A stretch of 64,000 nucleotides of DNA from Dehalogenimonas sp. WBC-2 (GTDB lineage: Bacteria > Chloroflexota > Dehalococcoidia > Dehalococcoidales > Dehalococcoidaceae), in NCBI GenBank assembly GCA_001005265.1, contig CP011392.1:868001-932000 (forward strand), written 5' to 3'. Positions 43,751 to 51,919 of the stretch are shown piece by piece; positions within the stretch are counted from its first letter, which is position 1; every line of letters starts with the position of its first letter. Both the position numbers and the translations under genes were made by a program. The notes under the pieces were generated by a model, which was given only the letters and a program-made list of their open reading frames with translations, was not told where the DNA came from and searched no databases.

Positions 43751-44262
43751 ACTCAACCTGCTGCGACAGGTTACAATCGTCTCGTTTTAACCGCCATTTA
43801 TCAAGTAGTCAAAATTGGTAGTTGCAGACTGCTTTGGTAATCTATTCCAGCCTCCTCCGGCGGCTTGTACCCGGCAGGTCGCTGAAAAAGTCGGCCTAAA
43901 AATAAATGCACCCCGTGATTAAGATAAATAGAGCCCTTTGATCTTAATATCATGAATCCGGCATTTCATGTCCTCTCAATCAATAGTCCATAAAATGCTC
44001 TGAAAGCCGCACTACTCAAAAAGGCTAGTACTAAAGTTAGGAGGGGATACTTTAGTACTAGCCTTAAGTTTCCTCAATAATAACAGTAGTTACCAAAGTA
44101 CTATATGAATATACCCAGATACCAGCAATAATATATGCTTGTGTAGTCTCAACTACCTCCGAGGCAGTAAGATAGTAATAAGAGGTGTAATTAAGTACTT
44201 TAAACCAGCAGAAGTTTGCAAAGAGTTAAATTGAGCAGGGCGCTTTGCTGGTTTCATGGGGG
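43751..44262. other. Non-coding stretch between tatD and the IS element
   Basis: AT-rich, no convincing gene on either strand. It holds the long hairpin at 44021-44065. A 50-codon open stretch on the minus strand just upstream of that hairpin has no usable start codon near its beginning and was not called. Confidence 0.6.
44021..44065 (-). terminator. Long hairpin with U-tract on the minus strand and C-rich loop
   Basis: Perfect 17-bp inverted repeat: 44021-44037 with 44049-44065. On the minus strand the stem is followed by TTTTT, the form of an intrinsic terminator, and the loop reads ATCCCCTCCTA. On the plus strand the loop reads TAGGAGGGGAT, similar to a ribosome site. The transcript it ends is unknown. 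Confidence 0.7.
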
Positions 44263-44267
44263 TGACC

Positions 44268-45092
44268 TTACCCCACCTTTAGTAGCATTCCGGAGTAGAG
44301 TCCAGAACTAGCCTCAGCATACTCCTGCGGTGTTTGACCTTTCAATGAAGTGTGTGGCCTGACCTCGTTATAATCAATCCTCCATTCCTCGATGATTTCC
44401 CGGGCTTCTTTCAAGCTCATGAACCAGTTTTCATTCAGACATTCATCCCTGAATCTACCGTTAAAGCTCTCGGCGAAGGCGTTTTCTATCGGTTTGCCCG
44501 GACGTATAAAATTCAGTTTTACACCCCTCCGATAAGCCCATTCATCAAGTGCCCGGCCGGCAAACTCAGGTCCGTTATCGATCGTGATGACCTCGGGCAA
44601 GCCTCGAATCTCAGCCAACCTTTCCAGAACGCTCACCACCCTGGCGCCGCCGATAGATGTATCCACTTCAATCGCCGGGCATTCTCTGGTGAAGTTATCC
44701 ACAATGGTCAGTGTCCTGAAACGCCTCCCGGTCACGGTGGAATCAGAGACGAAGTCCATGCTCCACCTCTGGTTAGGTCTATCGGGCAGCGGCAAGATGA
44801 TCCGATTAACGGCTGTGCCTTTACGTTTGCGCTTCCTCCTTAACGCCAATCCTTCTTCCTTGTAGATCCGCTCGGTCCGCTTGTGATTGACCACCAGCCC
44901 CTCCCGTTTAAGCATGATGTGGAGCCGCGGGCTGCCAAAGCGCTTCCGCTGTCCGGCCAGATCCCGTAGACGATGGCGCAAGGCAATATCATCGTCTAGT
45001 TTTGGCTTGTAACGGTAGGCCGATGGTGAAATACCGACAAGCAGACAAGCTCTTCTTTCACTGAGCCCAAGATTCCCCCTGGCAAACTCCAC
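44268..45092 (-). CDS. IS3-family transposase OrfB (DDE integrase domain)
   Basis: 274 residues. It carries the rve integrase core with the DDE triad: Asp in RWSMDFVSD, Asp in [10 protein letters not shown] and Glu in [16 protein letters not shown]. The upstream HTH_21 region is [19 protein letters not shown]. The frame is open upstream to the orfA slippery site A-AAA-AAC, where a -1 shift would yield the OrfAB fusion; a GTG at 45092 could start OrfB alone. The typical end [13 protein letters not shown] is present. Confidence 0.95.
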   Translation of the reverse strand: MEFARGNLGLSERRACLLVGISPSAYRYKPKLDDDIALRHRLRDLAGQRKRFGSPRLHIMLKREGLVVNHKRTERIYKEEGLALRRKRKRKGTAVNRIILPLPDRPNQRWSMDFVSDSTVTGRRFRTLTIVDNFTRECPAIEVDTSIGGARVVSVLERLAEIRGLPEVITIDNGPEFAGRALDEWAYRRGVKLNFIRPGKPIENAFAESFNGRFRDECLNENWFMSLKEAREIIEEWRIDYNEVRPHTSLKGQTPQEYAEASSGLYSGMLLKVG

Positions 45093-45115
45093 CGCCTCCC
45101 GCCTGACCTTGGGCT

Positions 45116-45382
45116 CTAGAAGTTTTTTGCGAGAAGCTCTTTAAGCGCCCAATTATCAAGCGCCTGGTCGGCCACGATCTGCTTGAGACGGCGGTTTTCA
45201 TCTTCCAGAGTTTTAAGCCGTTTAAGCTCACTAACGGAAAGACCCGCATATTTGGCTTTCCACTTATAGTAGGTGGCGTCACTGACTCCATGCTTTCGGC
45301 ACAATTCGCCGATTTTAGCCCCGGCTTCGGCCTCTTTGAGCACGGTGATGATTTGCTCTTCGGTGAACCTTTTCCTGATCAA
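45116..45382 (-). CDS. IS3-family transposase OrfA (helix-turn-helix)
   Basis: 88 residues. [20 protein letters not shown] and [20 protein letters not shown] form the HTH_Tnp_1 DNA-binding domain; a leucine-zipper helix ([17 protein letters not shown]) follows for oligomerisation. The gene ends GCA AAA AAC TTC TAG, giving the heptamer A-AAA-AAC for programmed -1 frameshifting into OrfB. Confidence 0.95.
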   Translation of the reverse strand: MIRKRFTEEQIITVLKEAEAGAKIGELCRKHGVSDATYYKWKAKYAGLSVSELKRLKTLEDENRRLKQIVADQALDNWALKELLAKNF

Positions 45383-45701
45383 TTGAGCCCTCCTTGAACG
45401 CTTTATTTTAGCGGAGGACTCTACATCTCGGCGATACTAATTACGGGGGTAGGGTCAGGGGATGCTTAATATCTTTTTGAAGACCAAAGGGATTGGCAGT
45501 TTTTTCTGAACAAGTTATAGAAGCAATTAAGACTAAATCAACCAGTACCTTTTCTAGCAAAGTTTGCGTAAGTTCATTCTTGATTATAGATTTCTTTCCT
45601 TGACAGAGGTGAATATATCACGTTGAAATTGAAAACTAATCAAATCTGCGTTTTTATTGATGATAACGAATCTTATCCTCGAAAACGGCGGTTAACCTAA
45701 A

Positions 45702-47576
45702 TTGTTCTTCGTGCGTGACCGTTATTTCTGGTATGTCATTATTCTAATGGTCCTGATTGGAATACTGAGCTTTCCTATATCTGCTGGCCGGATTGAATTT
45801 CTTATCCCGTTACAACGGGGTACCTTCCTTCTTACTATCGCTATTGCTGCTTGGCGATTCGGTTCGATAACCGGATGGTTAATAAGCGCCATTGCTGGTT
45901 TCTTAATACTGGCAAAATACATTCTTCCCAATACAATTATTCCAACCTCACCTGACTTAATTGTTGAATCAGGGCTAATCAGTTTGGGGTTTTTAAGCAG
46001 CTGGTTTTTCGGTCGATACCAAACAGGCGTGAACCAGCTTCATATGTCTGAGCAAAGATTGCGCTCTGCTGCTGAAGAATGGCGAACTACTTTTGATTCT
46101 ATCACTGACATGATTGTGATCCTTGACTCTGACCGCATTATTCAAAGGGTTAATACAGCATTTGCTAATGCTGTATCAAAAACACCGCAGAAACTCATCG
46201 GCAAACACTGTTACGAAATAGTCCATGATTTAAAAGAGCCCCACCATCTTTGTACGTTTGATAAGGCTCTGTCTCAAAAACAATCATGCAGCCATGAATT
46301 GTATGAACCCACCATGGGTAAATTCCTTGAATGCACCATGTCTCCTATTTTCGATGAGAGCCACAATATCAAAGGAGTAGTGCATATTTTCAAAGATATC
46401 ACCAGTCGCAAGAAGGCTGAAACTGAGCAACAGCAACTCCGTGAAAAGGCAGAAATATCCAGCCGATTAGCCGCTGTAGGCGAGATGGCCGCCGGTATTG
46501 CCCACGAGATCAATAACCCTTTAACCGGTGTTATTGGATTCTCGGAATTATTATTGGGCCGAAAAGATCTTCCTCCAGACATTAGAGAGGAACTCGAGAT
46601 CATAAATGACGGCAGTCAGAGGGTGAAAGACATTGTCAGGCGCATGTTAACCTTTGCGCGGCAGGATAAACCTTCAAAAAGCGCCGTCAGTATTATTGAG
46701 CTTCTGGAGCATGCCCTTGGACTTCGGAGCTACGTATTACGGACTGCCAACATCGAGGTCGTTAAAAATTATGATTCTGATTTACCATGGGTTACTGCAG
46801 ACGCCGGCCAATTGCAACAGGTATTTCTAAATATGATTGTTAACGCTGAATACGCCATGAAGAAGGCTCATGATAAAGGCATACTAACTATTAAAACAGA
46901 AAGTCTTGTGGACTATATTCGTATCTCAATTGCAGATGATGGGACAGGTATACCCAAGGAGATACAGGATAAACTTTTTCAACCCTTCTTTACAACAAAA
47001 AACCCGGGGGAAGGCACTGGGTTAGGTCTGTCTCTCTCGCTGGGCATCATACAAGAGCATGGCGGCAAGATCAGTGTTGATAGTGAACAAGGGAAGGGTA
47101 CCACGTTCAATATCGATTTACCTATTAGGTTAAGGACTAAAATAACTGAGGTCCCAGAATCTGTTGTTGATAGAGTTCGATCAGTTAAAACAGGTAAGAT
47201 ATTAGTTATTGATGATGAGTTGTCTGTAATAACGCTTATTAAAACCGTTCTGGTTAAGGATGGACATGAGGTAGAGAGTTGCCAGAATTCAAAACAGGCG
47301 CTGGAGAACCTTCAAAAGAATAATTACGATGTCATAATTTTAGATATCCGTATGCCGGGAATAAGCGGTATTGAATTATACGAAATAATTGCCAACCGAT
47401 GGCCGGAAAAATCTGGTAGCGTTATCTTTATAACCGGGGATGCCTCTGATTCTATAACCAAAGAATATCTCAATACGCACCGGATACCTTACATCGTTAA
47501 ACCCTTCGAAATAATAGCATTGGAAGATAACGTCAACTCTTTCTTGCAGAGGAATCAACCTTATGATTCAGTTTAA
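45702..47576 (+). CDS. Hybrid sensor histidine kinase (membrane, PAS, HisKA, HATPase, receiver)
   Basis: 624 residues, TTG start. Residues 1-105 hold three or four transmembrane helices; a PAS domain follows at about 125-235 (TFDSITDMIVILDSDRIIQ), with two Cys and His residues (GKHCYEIVHDLKEPHHLC) that could bind a cofactor or metal. The HisKA box with the phospho-acceptor is AAGIAHEINNPLTGV; the ATPase has NAEYAMKKA, DDGTGIPKE and GTGLGLSLS. A receiver domain ends the protein: VIDDE, LDIRMPG and the Lys in YIVKPF. Signal and target are unknown; comparable kinases in Dehalococcoidia often accompany reductive dehalogenase genes, but none lies here. Confidence 0.92.
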   Translation: MFFVRDRYFWYVIILMVLIGILSFPISAGRIEFLIPLQRGTFLLTIAIAAWRFGSITGWLISAIAGFLILAKYILPNTIIPTSPDLIVESGLISLGFLSSWFFGRYQTGVNQLHMSEQRLRSAAEEWRTTFDSITDMIVILDSDRIIQRVNTAFANAVSKTPQKLIGKHCYEIVHDLKEPHHLCTFDKALSQKQSCSHELYEPTMGKFLECTMSPIFDESHNIKGVVHIFKDITSRKKAETEQQQLREKAEISSRLAAVGEMAAGIAHEINNPLTGVIGFSELLLGRKDLPPDIREELEIINDGSQRVKDIVRRMLTFARQDKPSKSAVSIIELLEHALGLRSYVLRTANIEVVKNYDSDLPWVTADAGQLQQVFLNMIVNAEYAMKKAHDKGILTIKTESLVDYIRISIADDGTGIPKEIQDKLFQPFFTTKNPGEGTGLGLSLSLGIIQEHGGKISVDSEQGKGTTFNIDLPIRLRTKITEVPESVVDRVRSVKTGKILVIDDELSVITLIKTVLVKDGHEVESCQNSKQALENLQKNNYDVIILDIRMPGISGIELYEIIANRWPEKSGSVIFITGDASDSITKEYLNTHRIPYIVKPFEIIALEDNVNSFLQRNQPYDSV

Positions 47577-47693
47577 AGAGTCCAATCAGGTTTACGAGCG
47601 GTTTAAGAATAAGCCAGAGTAAGCATCTCTGGCTCAATGCATTACGCTTAATTAATCTTAAGATTTACCGATTCTAACATCTGGGTGCCGCAA

Positions 47694-47819
47694 TCAGAGT
47701 ATATTCTTGTTTTTTTTGATATAAATTTGCAAAGCCTTAACGGTCAAATTTAGTACATAAAGTAAACCTATCAGCAATAGAGCGCCAGCCACAAAGAAAA
47801 CAAATCCTAATCCAGCCAT
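47694..47819 (-). CDS. 41-residue single-span membrane peptide
   Basis: A short open frame with a strong AGGAGG site 9 nt before its ATG, 33 bp downstream of nth on the same strand. The sequence begins MAGLGFVFFVAGALLLIGLL, one transmembrane helix, followed by a basic end (IYIKKNKNIL), so the C-terminus would face the cytoplasm. No family is recognised. The good ribosome site and clean topology argue for a real gene; function unknown. Confidence 0.6.
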   Translation of the reverse strand: MAGLGFVFFVAGALLLIGLLYVLNLTVKALQIYIKKNKNIL

Positions 47820-47852
47820 GTCACATATCCTCCTGGTTAAACTTTACTACTA

Positions 47853-48491
47853 CTACACCTTGAACGCTGACGGGCAGATATCATTCAAAAAGCACTCTGC
47901 GCACTTAGGTTTCCGCGCTATGCACACCGACCTGCCGTGATCCTGCAGCAGGTGGGCAAAGCGGCCCCAGTCTCCATGCGGTACTATCTTCATCAGGTCG
48001 CGCTCGATCTTCACCGGGTCTTTTTGTTCGGTGAAGCCCAGGCGCTGCGATAGCCTCACTACGTGGGTATCCACCGCGATACCCTCAATCTTGCCGAAAG
48101 CGTTCCACAGCACGATATTGGCTGTCTTCCGCGCCGCGCCGGGGATCTGCACCAGTTCTGCCATCGTCTGTGGCACCTGTCCGTCGAATTTCTGCTCAAG
48201 CGTCTGACCCATGCCGATCAGGCTCTTAGCCTTATTATGGTAGAAGCCGGACCGCTTGATGATATTTTCGAGTTCTGTGACGTCGGCCTCGGCATAGTTT
48301 TTGGCTGTTTTGTACTTGGCAAAAAGTGCAGGAGTTACCGAGTTGATGGCAACATCCGTAGTCTGTGCGGATAGAATGACAGCAGCCAAAAGTTCCAGTG
48401 GGCTGGAGAAGTTCAATGCGATATGAGTCCGGGGATACCCCTTCTTCAGTCGATTGATGACTTCGGTAACATCAGCAGTTTTCTCAGGCAT
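47853..48491 (-). CDS. nth: Endonuclease III (base excision repair glycosylase)
   Basis: 212 residues. It removes oxidised pyrimidines and cuts the abasic site. The helix-hairpin-helix with the catalytic Lys is LVQIPGAARKTANIVL, the catalytic Asp is in VDTHVVRLSQRLG, and the 4Fe-4S loop is CIARKPKCAECFLNDICP with the C-x6-C-x2-C-x5-C spacing. Length and domains are normal. The small membrane peptide gene follows it. Confidence 0.96.
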   Translation of the reverse strand: MPEKTADVTEVINRLKKGYPRTHIALNFSSPLELLAAVILSAQTTDVAINSVTPALFAKYKTAKNYAEADVTELENIIKRSGFYHNKAKSLIGMGQTLEQKFDGQVPQTMAELVQIPGAARKTANIVLWNAFGKIEGIAVDTHVVRLSQRLGFTEQKDPVKIERDLMKIVPHGDWGRFAHLLQDHGRSVCIARKPKCAECFLNDICPSAFKV

Positions 48492-48833
48492 GGATTAATT
48501 TTATTCTCCGTATCTGTGTTTATCAATAATTTTCTCCATTCCTCATTTTTTCAGCTATCATCATCATGGCTTTTGCAAATCCCTGTCCCGTCGTCCTGTG
48601 TTCTGACGAGTCGAGGAGCGAAGTCGAAAGGTATTCCTTTCCAGAATTTTTGCTTTAAATCAAACCTTCAATTACAAATAACAGGTATTTGTGTCAAAAC
48701 AATTCGCCCATCCGCCTTTAAGCATCTTGCGCTTGCGATTTGAATTTTTTCATATTTTGGGGTTCGTGATTCGGAATTTCTCTGAAGGGGGAATAATAGC
48801 CAATTCAAAAGCGAAATTGATATAATGTAGATT
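48492..48833. other. Intergenic region between divergent nth and cobQ
   Basis: 342 bp with no supported gene. No cobalamin riboswitch could be recognised. The only clear signal is the extended -10 promoter of cobQ at its right end. Nothing else is seen. Confidence 0.6.
48818..48826 (+). promoter_or_regulatory. Extended -10 promoter of cobQ, probably leaderless
   Basis: TGATATAAT with TATAAT at 48821-48826; the ATG at 48834 follows after 7 nt. A transcript would start at or next to the start codon. No ribosome-binding site is present. Confidence 0.55.
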
Positions 48834-50351
48834 ATGTCTAACACAAAAGTTATTATGATCCAAGGCACTTCTTCCAATGTCGGCAAAAGCGTCCTGGTTG
48901 CCGCGCTCTGCCGTATCTTTAAGCAGGACGGTTATAAGGTGGCACCCTTCAAGTCCCAGAATATGGCTCTGAACGCCTTTGTGACGCCCGAGGGCGGCGA
49001 GATTGGACGCGCCCAGGCAATGCAGGCGGAGGCCGCCGGTATCGCTCCCAGCATCCACATGAACCCTGTGCTCTTAAAACCGGAGGCCAATTCCCGCTCC
49101 CAGATCATCCTTCACGGCAAGGTCTATAATAATACTTCCGCCGCGGATTATTATCAGCACACCAAATTTCTCCTCGACAAGGTCGAGGAATCCTTTAATT
49201 ATCTTAAAGAAAGATATGACATCATCGTCATTGAGGGTGCCGGTTCTCCGGCAGAGATTAACCTGAAGTCACGTGAGATCGCCAATATGCGCATGGCAAA
49301 ACTGGCTAAATCCCCTGTGCTGCTGGTCGGAGATATTGACCGCGGCGGTGTTTATGCCTCATTCGTCGGCACTCTTGAGCTCCTTGACGACGATGAAAAA
49401 AAGATGATCAAAGGCTTCATCATCAACAAATTCCGTGGCGATGTCAGCCTCATCAAAGACGCAAATGATTACCTTGAGAACCGCACCCAATTGCCGGTGC
49501 TGGGCGTGGTACCTTACTATCGCGATATTCTCCTGGCGCAGGAGGATTCGGTCTATCTCGATGAACGTCAGGATGGGGTGTCAGAGGCGGACCTGGACAT
49601 CGCCATTATTCGCAGCCCCCGCATCTCCAATTACGATGATTTTGACCCGCTGGCAGAGGATGGTGCCCGCCTGAGATATATCACCCGCCCTGAAGAATTA
49701 GGCAACCCTGACCTCATTATCATCCCGGGTTCCAAGACCACCGTTCCTGATCTCCAGGCCATCCGCCAATCAGGAGTCGCCGCCGCCGTAATAAAAAAGG
49801 CAAAGATGGGCACTCCAGTCTTCGGCGTCTGTGGCGGTTATCAGATGCTGGGTAAGCTCATCCACGACCCGTACCACATGGAGTCGGACAGTGACACTGT
49901 GGACGGTTTAGGTTTGATCGACGCTGAGACCACCTTCGCCAGGGAAAAAGCTACCACGCAGGTCAAAGGCGTCATTGTTGATGACCGTGGTCTGTTGTCA
50001 GGTCTTAAAGGTGAGATACTCAGCGGCTACGAGATCCATATGGGGCGCACGGTGAGTCCGCACCGGCCGTTCCATATCAATGAGACACAGGAGGGTCCGG
50101 CAGACTACGCCGACGGCAGCATCAACGAAAATGGCACCATCATCGGCAGCTACATACACGGCATATTTCTAAGCCATGGCTTCCGCCGCGGACTGCTCAA
50201 CAATCTGCGCCGGCGCAAAGGCCTGCCGGAGCGGCTCTATGACGCGCCACTGGACAAAGAGAAGCACTATGACGCTCTGGCCGACCTGGTCAGAAAATCG
50301 CTGGATATAGAAGCCGTCTACCGCATCCTCAACCAGGGGTTGGACGTTTGA
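48834..50351 (+). CDS. cobQ: Cobyric acid synthase (adenosylcobyrinate a,c-diamide amidohydrolase)
   Basis: 505 residues. It amidates positions b, d, e and g of adenosylcobyrinate a,c-diamide. P-loop MIQGTSSNVGKSVLVAALCR, KSQNMALNAFVTPEGGEIGR is the family mark, and the glutamine amidotransferase domain has the nucleophile in FGVCGGYQMLGK and His in YIHGIF. With cbiA at 5.8 kb it completes the amide side chains of the corrin ring. The stop overlaps the next gene. Confidence 0.97.
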   Translation: MSNTKVIMIQGTSSNVGKSVLVAALCRIFKQDGYKVAPFKSQNMALNAFVTPEGGEIGRAQAMQAEAAGIAPSIHMNPVLLKPEANSRSQIILHGKVYNNTSAADYYQHTKFLLDKVEESFNYLKERYDIIVIEGAGSPAEINLKSREIANMRMAKLAKSPVLLVGDIDRGGVYASFVGTLELLDDDEKKMIKGFIINKFRGDVSLIKDANDYLENRTQLPVLGVVPYYRDILLAQEDSVYLDERQDGVSEADLDIAIIRSPRISNYDDFDPLAEDGARLRYITRPEELGNPDLIIIPGSKTTVPDLQAIRQSGVAAAVIKKAKMGTPVFGVCGGYQMLGKLIHDPYHMESDSDTVDGLGLIDAETTFAREKATTQVKGVIVDDRGLLSGLKGEILSGYEIHMGRTVSPHRPFHINETQEGPADYADGSINENGTIIGSYIHGIFLSHGFRRGLLNNLRRRKGLPERLYDAPLDKEKHYDALADLVRKSLDIEAVYRILNQGLDV

Positions 50352-50773
50352 GTAAGGAAAATATTGAGATGCTTCGGAGCGGCAGCGCCGTCGAGCCGGT
50401 GTGGCGTTTTCTCGGCATCGAACTGATCGAAATCGAAGAAGGTTATGCCAAAGCAGGACTTAAACTGAAACCGGAGTTTTTAAACTTTGCCGGATTGGTG
50501 CACGGCGGCATTATCATGACATTGGCAGATTCGGTATTCGGCTATGCGGTAAACACCCTGCACTTTCCCACCGTAGCCTGTCAATTTAACACCCATCTTT
50601 TAGCTCCACCGCTGCCCGATGATAAACTCATCGCGGAGTGCCGGGTGGTTAAATCTGGTAAACGTATGGTCATGGCTGAAATAAGCGTGGAAAATCAGGA
50701 TGGGAAAATTATCGCCAAAGCTACCGGCACCAGTATCCCGTTAGAAAGACGTCAAAAATCCAGTAATGATTAA
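50348..50773 (+). CDS. Hotdog-fold thioesterase, PaaI-like
   Basis: 141 residues, TTG start overlapping the cobQ stop. The hotdog motif FAGLVHGGIIMTLADSVFGYA is typical of PaaI/YdiI-type acyl-CoA thioesterases (HGG followed by an acidic residue on the helix). It would hydrolyse acyl-CoA esters. The acyl-CoA/PaaK-like ligase cluster encoded nearby on the opposite strand could provide or share substrates, but that link is only spatial. Confidence 0.88.
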   Translation: MSKENIEMLRSGSAVEPVWRFLGIELIEIEEGYAKAGLKLKPEFLNFAGLVHGGIIMTLADSVFGYAVNTLHFPTVACQFNTHLLAPPLPDDKLIAECRVVKSGKRMVMAEISVENQDGKIIAKATGTSIPLERRQKSSND

Positions 50774-50798
50774 CACCGAAAAAACTATAAGGTATAAT
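50770..50798 (+). promoter_or_regulatory. Promoter of the small Cys-containing gene, short leader
   Basis: TTAACA (50770-50775), a 17-bp spacer and TATAAT (50793-50798). The ATG at 50807 is only 8 nt downstream, again without a ribosome site. Confidence 0.55.
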
Positions 50799-50806
50799 AA
50801 CGCGTT

Positions 50807-51070
50807 ATGAAGAAGCCTGACTGGCAGGTCACCGCCACCACCATCAAATGCGATGCCGTGGAAGATGAAATCACCATCATGGTCCACCCCGATGGTTCTG
50901 CTAAATGCGCCAGCTACGTCAAATACGGGGCAACAAAGAATAAAACCATCTCTGATATGGCCAAAAGAGCTAAAAAGATGGGCTTGACCCTCAAATGTGA
51001 AGGCCCGCTGTGCCACCGTGTAATTGACTACCGTGACAAGATTATGGCAGAAGAAGAGACTGCTGTTTAA
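50807..51070 (+). CDS. Hypothetical protein, 87 aa
   Basis: Not recognised. Four Cys residues (TTIKCDAVED, SAKCASYVK, LKCEGPLCHR) are spread over the chain and could bind a metal. The predicted fold is alpha/beta; no signal peptide. It has its own near-consensus promoter with a very short leader, which supports a real gene. The 3' end overlaps livG, which is convergent, by 4 bp. Confidence 0.6.
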   Translation: MKKPDWQVTATTIKCDAVEDEITIMVHPDGSAKCASYVKYGATKNKTISDMAKRAKKMGLTLKCEGPLCHRVIDYRDKIMAEEETAV

Positions 51071-51918
51071 TTGGCGGCGCTCTGTCCCAAATAGGCTGAA
51101 ATAACCTCGGGGTTGTTGCGTATCTCTTCCGGTGTCCCTTCTGCAATCTTACGGCCAAAGTCCAGCACCACAATACGGTCTGCCAGATCCATGACCACGC
51201 CCATGTCATGTTCAATAAGGACAATAGTACGAACACCGTCACGGAGCACCGGGGTATCCGGATAACACGCACCCTGGCCTTCAAATATATCAACGATAAA
51301 ACGGGCAATGTCTTCCTTTTCTTCGTTGTTCATGCCTGCCATCGGCTCATCGAGCAGCAGTGCTTTGGGCTCAAGCGCCAGGGCGCGGGCAAACTCAATA
51401 CGTTTTCTCATGCCGTAAGGCAGGGTGGCAACCACTTGGTGGCGCACCGCTTCTATCTCCAGGAAGTCAATAATATCTTCCACCACCCGGCGATGCTTTA
51501 TCTCTTCATTATGCGCCGGACCGAAGTACAAGGCACCGGTCAGGAGATTCTGTTTCATAAATACATGGCGCGCCGCCATGGCATTCTCCAGAGTGGTCAG
51601 GCCGGAGAATAACTCAATATTCTGGAAAGTGCGTGCCAGTCCCATTTTGGCGGCCTTGTCCGGGCGGATACGGCTGATATCCTTGCCCTCAAAGATGATC
51701 TCCCCTTTCTGGGGCTTGTAGAAGCCGTTGAGGCAATTCAGCAAACAGGTCTTGCCGGCGCCATTAGGCCCGATGATGGCTAATATCTCATTCTCCCGGA
51801 TATCCACCGATACGTCTTTAAGCGCCGTAATGCCCCCGAAGGATAACGTCAGATTACGCATGCTGATCTTAACCGGCTTATCTACTTTGGTGTCGCCGGG
51901 CATGATATTATCAGTCAT
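51067..51918 (-). CDS. livG: Branched-chain amino acid type ABC transporter, ATP-binding protein LivG
   Basis: 283 residues from the ATG at 51918, which lies just behind the stop of the ligase gene upstream; starts up to 48 bp earlier are possible. Walker A IIGPNGAGKTCLLNCLNGF, a family-typical FQNIELFSGLTTLENAM, Walker B LEPKALLLDEPMAGMN and the switch His in VLIEHDMGVVMDLAD. The canonical LSGGQ signature is replaced by LPYGMRKRIEFARAL, common for LivG. Last gene of the cluster. Confidence 0.93.
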   Translation of the reverse strand: MTDNIMPGDTKVDKPVKISMRNLTLSFGGITALKDVSVDIRENEILAIIGPNGAGKTCLLNCLNGFYKPQKGEIIFEGKDISRIRPDKAAKMGLARTFQNIELFSGLTTLENAMAARHVFMKQNLLTGALYFGPAHNEEIKHRRVVEDIIDFLEIEAVRHQVVATLPYGMRKRIEFARALALEPKALLLDEPMAGMNNEEKEDIARFIVDIFEGQGACYPDTPVLRDGVRTIVLIEHDMGVVMDLADRIVVLDFGRKIAEGTPEEIRNNPEVISAYLGQSAAN

Positions 51919-51919
51919 A

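Larger units (their letters stand above)
44263..45457 (-). mobile_element. Complete IS3-family insertion sequence (IS407-like group)
   Basis: 1195 bp. Imperfect terminal inverted repeats: the left end begins TGACCTTACCCC, the right end (read inward) TGACCCTACCCC; similarity continues through TTAGTA. GGGG abuts both ends, consistent with a 4-bp target duplication, the size known for the IS407 group. It contains orfA and orfB with a slippery sequence between. All parts look intact, so the copy may be active or recently inserted. Confidence 0.88.

Noticed and set aside
44066-44262. Fifty-codon open stretch on the minus strand before the C-rich-loop hairpin
   Set aside because: No usable start codon near its beginning and no similarity to a known protein; may be chance.
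48492-48833. Cobalamin riboswitch upstream of cobQ
   Set aside because: No B12-box-like sequence or suitable helices were found, and the promoter lies 7 nt from the start codon, leaving no room for a leader.
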